Assembly: GCF_014650175.1 (NCBI RefSeq)
Contig: NZ_BMUL01000010.1
Location: 124,001 to 188,000 of the forward strand
DNA from: Streptomyces termitum
GTDB taxonomy: Bacteria > Actinomycetota > Actinomycetes > Streptomycetales > Streptomycetaceae
Length of the DNA stretch: 64,000 bases
Reading direction: 5' to 3'
Part shown: piece after piece, positions 7,788-16,787 of the stretch
Layout of the letters: each line of letters begins with the position of its first letter
Numbering within the stretch: position 1 is the stretch's first letter
Program-made: the position numbers and the translations under genes
Notes under the pieces: model-generated
Told to the model about the DNA's origin: nothing
The model's database searches: none
Seen by the model: only the letters and a program-made list of their open reading frames with translations

Positions 7788-9947
7788 TCAGGAGGTGGTG
7801 AGGACGGCGAGCCGCCGGGTGGCCCGGGTCATCGCCACGTAGCGGTCCACCGCGCCCGCGACGCCGGTGCCGAAGTCCTGCGGGTCGAGGAGGACGACGA
7901 GGTCGAACTCCAGGCCCTTGGCGAGGCTCGGGGTGAGCGCCCTGACCCGGGGCCGGTCGCCGAGCGCGGGCAGGTGCCCCTCGGCGGCGACGACGCAGGC
8001 GACGCCGTCGGCGTGGTCCGCGAGCCAGTCGTCGAGGAGGGCGTCGAGCTCGGCGGCGGTGCCGTGGTGGACGGGGATGCCGGAGGCGCGGACCGAGGTC
8101 GGCACGTTCGCGTCCGGGAGGGCGGCGCGGATGACGGGCGCGGCCTCGGCCATGACCTCCTCGGGGGTGCGGTAGTTGATGCTCAGGGAGGCGGTCTCGA
8201 TGCGGTCGAGGCCGATCCGCTCCAGGCGCTCGCGCCAGGACTCGGTGAAGCCGTCCCGGGCCTGGGCCCGGTCGCCGACGACGGTGAGGCTGCGGGAGGG
8301 GCAGCGGAGCAGCAGCATCTGCCATTCGGCGTCGGTGAGCTCCTGGGCCTCGTCGACGACGATGTGCGCGAAGGGTCCGGCGAGCGGGTCGGTGGGGGCG
8401 GGCGGCAGGCCTGCGTCGTCGGTGAGGCTGTCCTGGAGGTCCTTGCCGAGGAGCATGGTGACGGCGCCCTCGCCGTCGTCGTCGGAGCGCACGATGCTGT
8501 CGATGACGCCGGCCATCCGCTCCTTGCGGGCGGCGAGGGTGGCCTTCTCCCGGCGCTTGCGGGCGCTGGAGCGGGGGTCGCCGAGCCGCTGCCGGGCCGC
8601 GTCGAGGAAGGGCAGGTCGGACTCGGTCCACGCCTGGGCGTCGGCCCGCTGGAGGGTGCGGACCTCGTCCCGGTCGAGCCAGGGGGCGCACAGCCGCAGG
8701 TAGGCGGGGACGGTCCACAGGTCGCCGACGAGGTCGGTGGGCTCCAGCATGGGCCAGGCCCGGTCGAGGGTGCCGACGAGTTCCCGGTCGTGCCGCAGGG
8801 CCCGCTCGAAGAGGACGTCCGGGACGTCGTCGGCGACCCGCTCGCGCAGGAGGGAGACGAGTTCCTCCCAGATCAGTTCGCGGGCCTCGTTGTGCGGGGT
8901 GGAGGGGCCGGGGGCGTCGAATGCCTCCGCCCAGTCGTCGGGGGTGACGGTCAGGTGGCCCCAGTCGGTGGTGACGCGGGTCTCCTCGGCCGGGGGCTCC
9001 TCGTAGAAGCGGACGGCCTTCTCGATGCCCCGGACCAGGGCGCCGGAGGACTTGAGCCGGGCGACCTCCGGGTCCTTCTCGGGCCGGGCGGCGGCCCCTT
9101 CGGGGACGAGGTCGCGGACGGTGCAGGTGCGCACGCCCTCCTCGCCGAGGCTGGGCAGCACGTCGGCGACGTAGTTCAGGTACGGCTGGTGGGGGCCGAC
9201 GAAGAGGACGCCGCCGCGCCGGTGGCCGAGGCGGGGGTCGGAGTAGAGCAGGTAGGCGGCGCGGTGGAGGGCGACGACGGTCTTGCCGGTGCCGGGGCCG
9301 CCGTCGACGACGAGGGCGCCGCGCGAGCCCGCGCGGACGATGGCGTCCTGGTCGGCCTGGATGGTGGAGAGGACGTCGCGCATCCGCTCGGAGCGGTGGG
9401 TGCCGAGGCTGGCGATGAAGGCGGACTGGTCGTCGAGGGCCGCGTGGGCGTCGAGGCCGCCCTCGGTGAAGACCTCGTCCCAGTAGTCGGTGATCCGGCC
9501 GCCGTTCCACCGGTAGCGGCGGCGGCTGGCCAGGCCCATCGGGTGGGCGTGGGTGGCGCCGAAGAAGGGTTCGGCGGCGGGTGAGCGCCAGTCGACGAGG
9601 AGCCGCTCGCCGTCGCTGTCGGTGAGGCCGAGGCGGCCGATGTAGAGGGGTTCCGAGCCGTCGGCGGAGACGATCCGGCCGAGGCACAGGTCGAGGCCGA
9701 AGCGGCGCAGGGCGCGCAGCCGGCCGGCGAGGCGGTGGACCTCCAGGTCGCGCTCCATCGCCTCGCGGCCCGCGCCGCCGGGCGCGCGGCGGACGGTGTC
9801 GAGCCGGTCGGAGAGTTCGGCGACGGCCTGTTCGAGGCTCTCCGCGATGGCCGCGAAGTGCTTCTCGTCGTCGGCGACGAGTGCCGGGGCGGCCTTGGCG
9901 GCGAGACGGTCGGGAAGCGCGAAGGGGCCGGTGGTGCGCAGAGGCAT
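7788..9947 (-). CDS. helR: HelD/HelR-type RNA polymerase-associated helicase (rifamycin resistance)
   Basis: This 719-residue protein starts at ATG 9947. An N-terminal coiled coil (about residues 20 to 80, QAVAELSDRLDTV) is the arm that enters the RNA polymerase channel in this family. UvrD-like ATPase motifs follow: Walker A GGPGTGKT, DEAQE motif II, GDRAQA motif III, INYRTP motif IV and a C-terminal VAMTRATRRL motif VI. HelD proteins remove stalled RNA polymerase from DNA. The HelR class in Streptomyces also displaces rifamycin from the polymerase and is induced through a rifamycin-associated element. The perfect inverted repeat 53 nt upstream matches that element, which is why the HelR name is given. 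Confidence 0.85.
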   Translation of the reverse strand: MPLRTTGPFALPDRLAAKAAPALVADDEKHFAAIAESLEQAVAELSDRLDTVRRAPGGAGREAMERDLEVHRLAGRLRALRRFGLDLCLGRIVSADGSEPLYIGRLGLTDSDGERLLVDWRSPAAEPFFGATHAHPMGLASRRRYRWNGGRITDYWDEVFTEGGLDAHAALDDQSAFIASLGTHRSERMRDVLSTIQADQDAIVRAGSRGALVVDGGPGTGKTVVALHRAAYLLYSDPRLGHRRGGVLFVGPHQPYLNYVADVLPSLGEEGVRTCTVRDLVPEGAAARPEKDPEVARLKSSGALVRGIEKAVRFYEEPPAEETRVTTDWGHLTVTPDDWAEAFDAPGPSTPHNEARELIWEELVSLLRERVADDVPDVLFERALRHDRELVGTLDRAWPMLEPTDLVGDLWTVPAYLRLCAPWLDRDEVRTLQRADAQAWTESDLPFLDAARQRLGDPRSSARKRREKATLAARKERMAGVIDSIVRSDDDGEGAVTMLLGKDLQDSLTDDAGLPPAPTDPLAGPFAHIVVDEAQELTDAEWQMLLLRCPSRSLTVVGDRAQARDGFTESWRERLERIGLDRIETASLSINYRTPEEVMAEAAPVIRAALPDANVPTSVRASGIPVHHGTAAELDALLDDWLADHADGVACVVAAEGHLPALGDRPRVRALTPSLAKGLEFDLVVLLDPQDFGTGVAGAVDRYVAMTRATRRLAVLTTS

Positions 9948-9999
9948 GACTCTCGTTTCCGCAGGTGGCTGAGGGTAGATGTGCGATTCTGCGGCATGA

Positions 10000-10024
10000 G
10001 GGGGGCCTTGCCGCAAGGCCCCCC
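10000..10024 (-). promoter_or_regulatory. Rifamycin-associated element (RAE)-like inverted repeat
   Basis: A perfect inverted repeat has 12-bp arms (GGGGGGCCTTGC and its complement) around a single central base. The CTTGC/GCAAG core is that of the RAE found upstream of rifamycin-resistance genes in actinomycetes. On the minus strand a TATAGC hexamer lies about 10 nt upstream, so the element would overlap the transcription start of the helicase gene. Confidence 0.8.
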
Positions 10025-10044
10025 TTGCGCTATACCTTGAACAT

Positions 10045-10066
10045 GGCGGGAGGTCTCCCGCCTTTT
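10045..10066 (+). terminator. Hairpin plus T-run facing the plus strand beside the RAE
   Basis: An 8-bp stem (GGCGGGAG/CTCCCGCC, 2-nt loop) is followed on the plus strand by TTTT. It is oriented to stop transcription leaving the RAE on the strand opposite the helicase gene. No plus-strand gene precedes it. Alternatively it is a weak hairpin downstream of the minus-strand gene ending at 10097. Confidence 0.4.
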
Positions 10067-10096
10067 CGCCGCCCGGTCCCCCGCCCGGGGCCGTGG

Positions 10097-10378
10097 TCAG
10101 CGGGTGTCGCCGGTCCAGTCGAAGCGCGCCGGGTCGCCGCCCCGGGGACCGTACACCGCCTTCCCCCCGGAGCCGTAACGGCTCAGCTCCGTCTCCAGGA
10201 CGGCCCCGGCGCGTCTCTCCTCGCCGGTCCAGTCGGTGACGTCGAGCAGGAGTCCGTCGAGCGGGCCGCCGACCAGCTCCGCGTAGGTGCGCCCGGGGCG
10301 CGGTCCCGGGTGCGGGTCGTCGTGGTCCTGGCCGTAGACCCGGCCCCTCAGCAGCTCCTCGTCTCGGTCCCCGCCCAT
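10097..10378 (-). CDS. Conserved hypothetical small protein
   Basis: This is a 93-residue protein rich in charged and Gly residues, with no signal peptide or membrane segment. A middle stretch YAELVGGPLDGLLLDVTDW looks like an ordered domain and recurs in small Streptomyces proteins of unknown function. I chose ATG 10378 because AAGGA lies 7 nt upstream; an in-frame ATG at 10426 would add 16 low-complexity residues. It lies between the helicase and an HD-domain gene, all on the minus strand. No function can be assigned. Confidence 0.6.
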   Translation of the reverse strand: MGGDRDEELLRGRVYGQDHDDPHPGPRPGRTYAELVGGPLDGLLLDVTDWTGEERRAGAVLETELSRYGSGGKAVYGPRGGDPARFDWTGDTR

Positions 10379-10507
10379 GCCGCCGTCCTTCCCCCTGCCC
10401 CGGGCACTGTCGCTCTGCCTGTCCATGGCCCCAGCGTGCCAGCCGGCACTGACAGTGGCCCGCCGGGCGCGGTCGGGAACCGGGCAGGGCGCCGCCGGGG
10501 CGGCGGC

Positions 10508-11104
10508 TCAGGTGAGGGCGTGGCCGTGGGCGGCGGCGAGGGCGGCGAGTTCCGGGTCGCCGTAGTGGCGGCGCAGGGACTGGAAGAGGGCGGTCTTGTC
10601 GGCGCCGAAGCGGCCGACGCGGGCGGCGTAGCTGTCGGGGGTGACGAAGCGCGGCGGGGTGCTCTTGCTGTGGAACTTGTCGGCGTACATGACCATCCGC
10701 TCCTCCGGGGTGGCCGGCACGTAGTCGGCGGGCGGCAGCGGCAGGTTCTGGGCGAGGACGTCCTCCTTGGTGACGCCGACGCCGGTGTGGTGGGAGCAGA
10801 ACCGGCAGAGGGTCTCGGGCAGGCCCTCGGCGGCGAGGAGTTCGTGGCCGAGGACGCCGTGGGTGATGTAGGCGGAGCCGTCGAGGCGGCCGTCGGCGTC
10901 GTACAGCCGGTAGACGCCGATGTCGTGCAGCAGGCAGCCGGCCCGGACGAGGTCCGGGTCGACGTCTACGCCCGAGCGGGAGATCAGCTGGTCGGCGATG
11001 TCCGCGACGATCTCGCAGTGGGTGAAGACGAGCGCGAAGGCGGCGTCGCTGGGGGCGTGTTTCCGGTGCAGTGCCCGGATGTCGTCGTACGAGGGGATCT
11101 CCAC
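10508..11104 (-). CDS. HD-domain metal-dependent phosphohydrolase
   Basis: This 198-residue cytoplasmic protein carries the HD superfamily pattern: FTHCEIVADIADQL near residue 30, the metal-binding LLHDIGVYRL near residue 60, then HGVLGHELL and CSHHTGVG. The spacing suits a small phosphohydrolase of the type that acts on nucleotides or nucleotide second messengers. The substrate is not evident. It lies on the minus strand, divergent from a secreted phosphodiester glycosidase. Confidence 0.8.
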   Translation of the reverse strand: MEIPSYDDIRALHRKHAPSDAAFALVFTHCEIVADIADQLISRSGVDVDPDLVRAGCLLHDIGVYRLYDADGRLDGSAYITHGVLGHELLAAEGLPETLCRFCSHHTGVGVTKEDVLAQNLPLPPADYVPATPEERMVMYADKFHSKSTPPRFVTPDSYAARVGRFGADKTALFQSLRRHYGDPELAALAAAHGHALT

Positions 11105-11372
11105 CGGGGAAGGATAACGGGGCCGCGCGGGCCGGCGGGGGGCCGGGGGACGAGGGGGCGGGCTCCGGCGGGGCGGCCGGGGCGGGGGCGGGGTACGGCG
11201 AGCGGGTGACGTCCGGCGGCTTCGTGCCCCGCGTGGAGCACGGGGCGGGGACAGTGGGGCCGGCGGATCTTCCGTCGCCGTCCTCCCGCCCGCCGGTTCC
11301 GGTACGTCCCGCGGTCACGGGCGGCTGGTCGGCTGTCTCCCCTCCCTTGTTCCGGTGACGGAAGGATTCCCC

Positions 11373-12941
11373 ATGCAGCGCAGGTCCGTGGCCCTGCTGG
11401 CCGCCGCGGCGCTCCTGTCGACGGCCTCGGTGCCGCTCGCGGAGGCCCGTACCGCCGTGCCCCCCGCCGCCCGGGCGGCCGACGTCCGGGAACTGGCGCC
11501 GGGGGTGACGCTCACCTCGCTCGTGTACGGGCGGCGCGACGCGGACGACGTGTGGACGGCGCAGGTCAATCTGCCGGAGCGGCCCGACGGGCCGTTCGCC
11601 GGGGCGGCCATGGCCCTGGGGCCCCGGGAGACGGCGCTGCGCGCGGCGGAGGAGCTGCGGGCGCGGGGCTTCGCGCCGCGCGTCGAGCGGGTGGACGCAC
11701 CGGAGTTCGCGGACCGGGCGGCCGGGGTGCTCGGCTGGACGGTGCGGGTGGGGGCGTACGGGGACGAGGCCGGGGCCGCGGCGGAGCTGGCCCGGGTGCG
11801 GGCGGCCGGCTTCGCGGGCCGTACCCGCTACACGGCGCAGGACGGCGACGACGAGGACGCCCCGCAGCGCGTGCACGTCCTGCGGGTCGACCTGGCCGCC
11901 CTCGGCGGCCGGCTGGAGACCGCGCACGGCCCCACGCTGCACGGCACCGAGAAGCTGACCGACCTGATCGCCCGGTCGGGCGCGCTGGCCGGGATCAACG
12001 GGCAGTGGTTCTACAACGACGCGCCCGGCGGCCTGTACGTCCGGGACGGCCGGCTGCTGGGCTCCGCGACCCAGGGGCGGGCGGGCGTCCGGCTGGAGCG
12101 CGGCGGGCGGTCCCTCTCCGTGGACGCCTTCACGGCGCGGGTGACCGTCCGGGCGGGCCGGGAGACGGTGGAGGTGGACGGGGTGAACCGGATCCCGGGC
12201 GAGATCTGGAACTGCGGCGGGGTCGGCGGCGACCTGCCGACCGAGCGGCCGCGGCACGACGTGCGGTGCGCCGATCCGAGCGAGCTCGTCCGCTTCACGC
12301 CCGAGTGGGGGGCGCCGCCGTCGGGGGCCGGCGCGGAGGCCGTGCTCGACGGGCGCGGCCGGGTGATCGAGGTCCGCGACGGCCGGGGCGCGCCGGTCCC
12401 GGCGGGCGGCTCGACGCTCCAGGCGACCGGTGACAGCGCCGCCTGGCTGCTGCGGACCGTCCGGGCCGGCATGGTGCTCCGCTTCGACGAGCGGATCCGT
12501 GACGGCCGGGACCGGACCGTCGCGCCGGGCCCGGACACGACGATCCTCCAGGTGGGTCCGGCCCTGGTGCGGGACGGCCGGGTGGCGGTGAACGCGGTGG
12601 GCGACGGCGTCGTCCGCGAGGGGCCGGACCAGAGCTTCACCTACGACTGGACGGTGCGCGCCAATCCCCGGTCGATGATCGGGGTGGACGGGGAGGGGCG
12701 GCTGCTGCTCGTGGTGGCCGACGGGCGGCGGCCCGGGGTGAGCGAGGGCCTGGGGATCGACGGCGCGGCCCGGCTGATGGTGTCCCTGGGCGCGCGCCAG
12801 GCCCTCAATCTCGACGGCGGCGGCTCCAGTGTCCTCGCGACGGCCGGCGGCATCGTCAACCGGCCCTCGGACGCCGCGGGCGAACGCTCCCTGGGCACGA
12901 GTCTGCTGCTCGTGCCGGCGGCGGGTCAGGCCGGGTCGTAG
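11373..12941 (+). CDS. Secreted phosphodiester glycosidase (NAGPA-type) with SPOR-like repeats
   Basis: The 522-residue protein starts at ATG 11373, chosen for the GGAAGG ribosome-binding site 7 nt upstream over an in-frame GTG at 11355. A signal peptide (RRSVALLAAAALLSTASVPLAEA) is followed by two segments of about 40 residues resembling SPOR peptidoglycan-binding repeats (ALRAAEELRARGFAPRVERV and the later AELARVRAAGF). The C-terminal two thirds is a NAGPA-type phosphodiester glycosidase domain, with GINGQWFYN near residue 205 and the closing NLDGGGSSVLAT motif. The likely role is cleaving sugar phosphodiesters in cell-wall polymers. Its 3' end overlaps the convergent YrdC-like gene by 16 nt. 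Confidence 0.82.
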   Translation: MQRRSVALLAAAALLSTASVPLAEARTAVPPAARAADVRELAPGVTLTSLVYGRRDADDVWTAQVNLPERPDGPFAGAAMALGPRETALRAAEELRARGFAPRVERVDAPEFADRAAGVLGWTVRVGAYGDEAGAAAELARVRAAGFAGRTRYTAQDGDDEDAPQRVHVLRVDLAALGGRLETAHGPTLHGTEKLTDLIARSGALAGINGQWFYNDAPGGLYVRDGRLLGSATQGRAGVRLERGGRSLSVDAFTARVTVRAGRETVEVDGVNRIPGEIWNCGGVGGDLPTERPRHDVRCADPSELVRFTPEWGAPPSGAGAEAVLDGRGRVIEVRDGRGAPVPAGGSTLQATGDSAAWLLRTVRAGMVLRFDERIRDGRDRTVAPGPDTTILQVGPALVRDGRVAVNAVGDGVVREGPDQSFTYDWTVRANPRSMIGVDGEGRLLLVVADGRRPGVSEGLGIDGAARLMVSLGARQALNLDGGGSSVLATAGGIVNRPSDAAGERSLGTSLLLVPAAGQAGS

Positions 12942-13693
12942 GCCCGGGGGACGAGGGGGCGGGCGGCGGCGGCGAGGCCGAAGCCGTGGGTGGCGGCGAC
13001 CGCCCGGATGTGGTCGGCGGAGAGCGAGCCGTGCCGTTCGAGGACGAGGACGGGCAGCCCGGAGCGGGTGTGTCCGGCGGTGCGGTGGAAGGACAGCACG
13101 CTGACCGGGGCCGGCCGGTGGAAGGGGTGGCGGCGGGCGGCCTCCCCGGCGGCGTGGGCGAGGACCCGGATCGCCGGCCCGGCGGGCTCCTCGCCGGGGC
13201 CGGGGACGGAGGTGACGGCGAGGAAGGTGCCGCCGGTGAGGCCGAGCGCGGCGCCGAGGAAGGCGTGCGAGGGGCAGCGGGTGCCGGGGGCGGCGACCCG
13301 GGCGGTGGCCAGGCCCCCGTCGGTGGCGGTCAGGTGGGCGGGGACCCGGTCGGCGGCCGGTCCGCGCAGGCCGAGGGGGCCGAGGGCGAGGAGTTCGTCG
13401 ATCAGGGCCCGGAGCTGCTGCCGGGGCACGTCGTCGGGGAGCCGGGTCCAGTCGAAGGCGGCGGGGACGTGCTCGGGGACGGTGGTGAGGGAGGCGGGCC
13501 GGTCGGCCGGGCGTCCCCGCCCCCGGTTGACGCGGGCGAGGACGTCCCGGTCGGGGCGGAAGGTGAGCGCCCGGCCGTGGCCGAAGCCGTGGGCGACGGC
13601 CTGTCCCGCGGCGAGCGCCTCGGCCGCTTCCCGTACGTCCTCCGGCCGCTCCGTTTCCAGGGTCCGCACCGCCGTGGCCTGCTGCACGCTCAC
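12926..13693 (-). CDS. Sua5/YciO/YrdC-like domain protein
   Basis: This 255-residue protein starts at GTG 13693 with GGAGGTGG 7 nt upstream. The pattern resembles the YrdC fold: a short N-terminal strand region, then VLARVNRGRGRPADRPASLTT, which mimics the KR-x-K-x-R...P nucleotide-binding stretch. Further on, ATARVAAPGTRCPSHAFLGAALGLTGGTFLAVTSV lines up with the RVPDHP...PLAATSANPSG region. Several usual lysines and the SANPSG sequence are altered, so it is probably not the housekeeping threonylcarbamoyl-AMP synthase. A role in RNA or carbamoyl-nucleotide chemistry is possible but unproven. Confidence 0.55.
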   Translation of the reverse strand: MSVQQATAVRTLETERPEDVREAAEALAAGQAVAHGFGHGRALTFRPDRDVLARVNRGRGRPADRPASLTTVPEHVPAAFDWTRLPDDVPRQQLRALIDELLALGPLGLRGPAADRVPAHLTATDGGLATARVAAPGTRCPSHAFLGAALGLTGGTFLAVTSVPGPGEEPAGPAIRVLAHAAGEAARRHPFHRPAPVSVLSFHRTAGHTRSGLPVLVLERHGSLSADHIRAVAATHGFGLAAAARPLVPRAYDPA

Positions 13694-13927
13694 GGGAACC
13701 ACCTCCGTGTCCTCGCCATGTGATCGTTGTACGGCGTGCAACGACCCAGCGGTGCGGGGGTCACCCGAACCGCCCCTTCGGCCCAGCCGGGCGGAGGCGG
13801 ACCGGCGCCGGATCCCCGAAAGGAGGGGAACGGGTGTGCGGGACCGTCTACGATCCGGTCTCGGCCCGGACCGTACGGACGGGCCCTCCCCCGGCGGCCT
13901 CGCTGCCGCATCCGGAAAGGACCGCCT

Positions 13928-14287
13928 GTGAAGGGTGCGGCGCACGTCCTCAACGAGGCCCTGGCCTTCCTCCTCGAAGTGATCGCCCTCGGGTTCCTGG
14001 CCTGGTGGGGGTGGAGCGCCGTCGAGCCGGTCGCGGGCCGGATCGCGCTCGCGGTCGCGGCGCCCGGCGCGACGGCGGTCCTGTGGGGGCTGTTCGCCGC
14101 CCCGAGGGCCCGCTTCGCGGTGCCGCTCCCGGCGGTCCTGGCGGTGAAGGCCCTGGTCTTCGGGGCGGCGGCACTCGCCCTGGCCGGGCTCGGGCACCCG
14201 GTGGCGGCGGTGGTCTTCGCGGTGGTGGCCGCGGCGAACACGGCCCTGGCGACGGCGGACCGCCGGACAGCCGCGCGCCGGGCGTGA
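13928..14287 (+). CDS. YrdB/DUF2568 family four-helix membrane protein
   Basis: This 119-residue integral membrane protein has four hydrophobic segments, beginning ALAFLLEVIALGFLAWWGW, which is characteristic of the YrdB/DUF2568 family. GTG 13928 was chosen for the GGAAAGGA ribosome-binding site. The family function is unknown. The gene is convergent with secDF; a strong hairpin separates them. Confidence 0.8.
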   Translation: MKGAAHVLNEALAFLLEVIALGFLAWWGWSAVEPVAGRIALAVAAPGATAVLWGLFAAPRARFAVPLPAVLAVKALVFGAAALALAGLGHPVAAVVFAVVAAANTALATADRRTAARRA

Positions 14288-14317
14288 CCCGGCCGGGCAC
14301 GCGCCGGGCGTGCCGCG

Positions 14318-14350
14318 CGGGCCCGCGCTCCTTGTGGGGGCGCGGGCCCG
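14318..14350. terminator. Hairpin between convergent genes
   Basis: An 11-bp perfect stem (CGGGCCCGCGC and its complement) with an 11-nt loop lies between the YrdB-like and SecDF stop codons. It probably terminates transcription from both sides, without a U-tract. Confidence 0.65.
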
Positions 14351-14357
14351 GCAGTCG

Positions 14358-16661
14358 TCAGACGACGGCTCCCGTCGGGTCGGCGGTCTTCTTGCGGACC
14401 GGCCGGGCCGGGGCCGGGCTGCGGTCCTCCAGGGTGACCGCGAGGGGCAGGGCGGTGAAGACGGTCGAGGCCATGCCGAGGACGACGCCGGCGAGGAGCG
14501 CCACGGAGAAGTCCGTGAGGGTGTCGCCGCCGAGCAGCGCGAGGGCGAAGAGGACGAACAGCGCGCCCATGCCGGTGTTGACGGTACGGGGCAGGGTCTG
14601 GGCGACGGCCCGGTCGGCGAGGTCCGCGAGCGGGATCCGGCCGCCCTTGCGGCGCAGTTCGCGGAGCCGGTCGAGGACCACTACGGAGTCGTTCACCGAA
14701 TAGCCGACGACGGTCAGCAGCGCGGCGAGGAAGACGCTGTCCACCGGCTTGCCGAGCCAGGCGAAGAGTCCGATGACGAGCAGCACGTCCTGGACCATGG
14801 CGGCGACGGCCGCCGCCGCGTACGTCCACCGGAAGCGGACGGACAGGTAGAGGAGCTGGGCGGCGACGGCCAGGCCGAGGGCGATCAGCGCGTAGGTGCG
14901 CAGTTCGTCGCCGAGGCTCGGGCCGATCAGGTCGTCGCGCTCGACGGTGACGGGCCCGGCCGTCTTCGTGAGCGCGTCGGAGATCCGGGTCTGCGCGGCG
15001 TCGGAGGTCTCCGCGACCCGGACGGTGACGCCCCGGCCGCCGTCGCCGGTGGTCTGCACGACGGCGTCGGGGAAGCCCGCGGCGGCGACGGCCTCGCGGG
15101 CGTCGTCGGCGTCGACCGGGCGGGTGGCGGTGTACTGGACGTCCCGGCCGCCGGTGAACTCGACGCCGAACTCGACGCCCCGGACGCCGATCCCGGCGAG
15201 GGCGAGCAGCAGCAGGCCGGCACTGGCGGCGTACCAGGTGCGGCGGCGGCCCATCAGCTTCGGGGGGCGCCGGTTCAGCCGGGTCCGCAGCCGGCCGAGG
15301 CCGGCCATGCCGGTGAGCGCGGGGCGGCGGCGGACGGCGGGGATGCGCAGGGCCGCGTCGGCGAGCAGCCGGGTGATGATCATGGCGGTGACCATGGAGG
15401 CGAGGACGCCGATGGCGAGGGTCACGCCGAAGCCCTTGACCGGGCCGGTCGCGAAGGCGAAGAGGAGACCGGCCGCGAGGAGGGTGGTGATGTTGGAGTC
15501 GGCGACCGCGCTCCACACCTTGCCGAAGGCGGCGTGCAGGGGGCGGCGCGGGTCGCGGGTGGCGGCGGACCGGCCGAGGGCGGCGTACTCCTCCCTGGCC
15601 CGTTCGAAGGCGAGGACGTTGGCGTCGACGGCGATGCCGACCGCGAGGACGAATCCGGCGAGGCCGGGGAGGGTGAGGGTGGCGCCGAGCGCGACGACGG
15701 CCGCGTACGAGATCAGTCCGTACAGGGCGAGGGCGATCGTGGCGAGGAGGCCGAGGAGCCGGTAGACGACGATGACGAAGAGGCCGGTGCAGGCCAGGCC
15801 GATGACGGCGGCCAGGGCGCTGGCGCGGATGGCGTCGGCGCCGAGGGTCGGGCCGACGGTGCTCTGCTCGATGGTGGTGACGGGGAGCGGCAGGGCGCCG
15901 CCCTCGACGAGCGCGGCGAGGTCGCGGGCCTCCTGGGCGGAGAAGCCGCCGGTGATCTGGGTGGAGCCGCCGGTGATGCCGCTGCCGCAGGGCACGCCGG
16001 TCTGCATGGCGGGGGCGGAGACGATCCGGTCGTCGAGGACGATCGCGACCCGGCGGGTGGGGTCCCCGGCGGGGGCGCAGGCGGCGGCGCCGGTGAGCTC
16101 GGCCCAGGCGGCGGAGGCGCCGTCGCGGAAGGAGAGGTCGACGGTCCAGCCGCGGGCGGTGGCCGCGTCGAAGGAGGCGTCGGCGTTCTTCACCCCGTCG
16201 CCGGTGAGGGCGGGGGCGGCGAGGGCGAGGAAGGTGCCGGGGGCGGCGTCCGGGTCGGGCAGGACCCGGCTGCCGTCGGCGGCGGGCTTCGCCTCCGGTC
16301 CCGCGGTGGCGCCGGTGATGGCGTGGAAGGTGAGCTGGGCGGTGCGGCCGATGACCTCGGCGGCCTCGCGCGGGTCGCGCAGGCCGGGGAGTTCGACGAC
16401 GATCCGGTTCTCTCCGGAGCGGGCGAGCGAGGGTTCGGCGACGCCGAGGCCGTCGACCCGCTTGCGGAGCACTTCCAGGGCGCGGTCGGTGGCCTCCGCG
16501 TCGGCCTTCAGCCGGGGGGTGTCCTGGGTCTCCAGGACGATGCGGGTGCCGCCCCTGAGGTCGAGTCCGAGGCGGGGCGAGGTGGTGAGGGCGATCCAGA
16601 GGGAGAGCGCGACGACGGCGAGCGCGAGGAGCGCGCGCCGGAGCGCGGCGGACGAAGACAT
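14358..16661 (-). CDS. secDF: SecD-SecF fusion protein (secretion accessory subunit)
   Basis: This 767-residue inner-membrane protein fuses SecD and SecF, which assist the SecYEG translocon using the proton gradient. The SecD half opens with a membrane segment and LGLDLRGGTRIVLE (residues 30 to 45), then a large extracytoplasmic domain, then five membrane helices including GFVLAVGIAVDANVLAFERAREE with the conserved Asp and Arg. The SecF half begins near residue 450 with GVEFGVEFTGGRD and ends with GYSVNDSVVVLDRLRE. Streptomyces usually also keeps separate secD and secF genes, so this is likely a second fused copy. It lies 126 nt downstream of a small secreted-protein gene on the same strand. 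Confidence 0.9.
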   Translation of the reverse strand: MSSSAALRRALLALAVVALSLWIALTTSPRLGLDLRGGTRIVLETQDTPRLKADAEATDRALEVLRKRVDGLGVAEPSLARSGENRIVVELPGLRDPREAAEVIGRTAQLTFHAITGATAGPEAKPAADGSRVLPDPDAAPGTFLALAAPALTGDGVKNADASFDAATARGWTVDLSFRDGASAAWAELTGAAACAPAGDPTRRVAIVLDDRIVSAPAMQTGVPCGSGITGGSTQITGGFSAQEARDLAALVEGGALPLPVTTIEQSTVGPTLGADAIRASALAAVIGLACTGLFVIVVYRLLGLLATIALALYGLISYAAVVALGATLTLPGLAGFVLAVGIAVDANVLAFERAREEYAALGRSAATRDPRRPLHAAFGKVWSAVADSNITTLLAAGLLFAFATGPVKGFGVTLAIGVLASMVTAMIITRLLADAALRIPAVRRRPALTGMAGLGRLRTRLNRRPPKLMGRRRTWYAASAGLLLLALAGIGVRGVEFGVEFTGGRDVQYTATRPVDADDAREAVAAAGFPDAVVQTTGDGGRGVTVRVAETSDAAQTRISDALTKTAGPVTVERDDLIGPSLGDELRTYALIALGLAVAAQLLYLSVRFRWTYAAAAVAAMVQDVLLVIGLFAWLGKPVDSVFLAALLTVVGYSVNDSVVVLDRLRELRRKGGRIPLADLADRAVAQTLPRTVNTGMGALFVLFALALLGGDTLTDFSVALLAGVVLGMASTVFTALPLAVTLEDRSPAPARPVRKKTADPTGAVV

Positions 16662-16787
16662 GGGTCCTCCACGGGCGGGACACGGGCCGTGCGCGGGGCG
16701 GCGGGCCGTGCCGGGCGAGCTGGGGTGTGCGCGCCGCGGCCGGGGGCGGACATGCCGGAGGCCCGGACGGCGGCGCGGGAAAACGCG

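Noticed and set aside
9948..12257. Minus-strand extension of the helicase frame to 1489 codons
   Set aside because: The frame is open by chance through the RAE and neighbouring genes. The helicase start at 9947 fits the family length and N-terminus.
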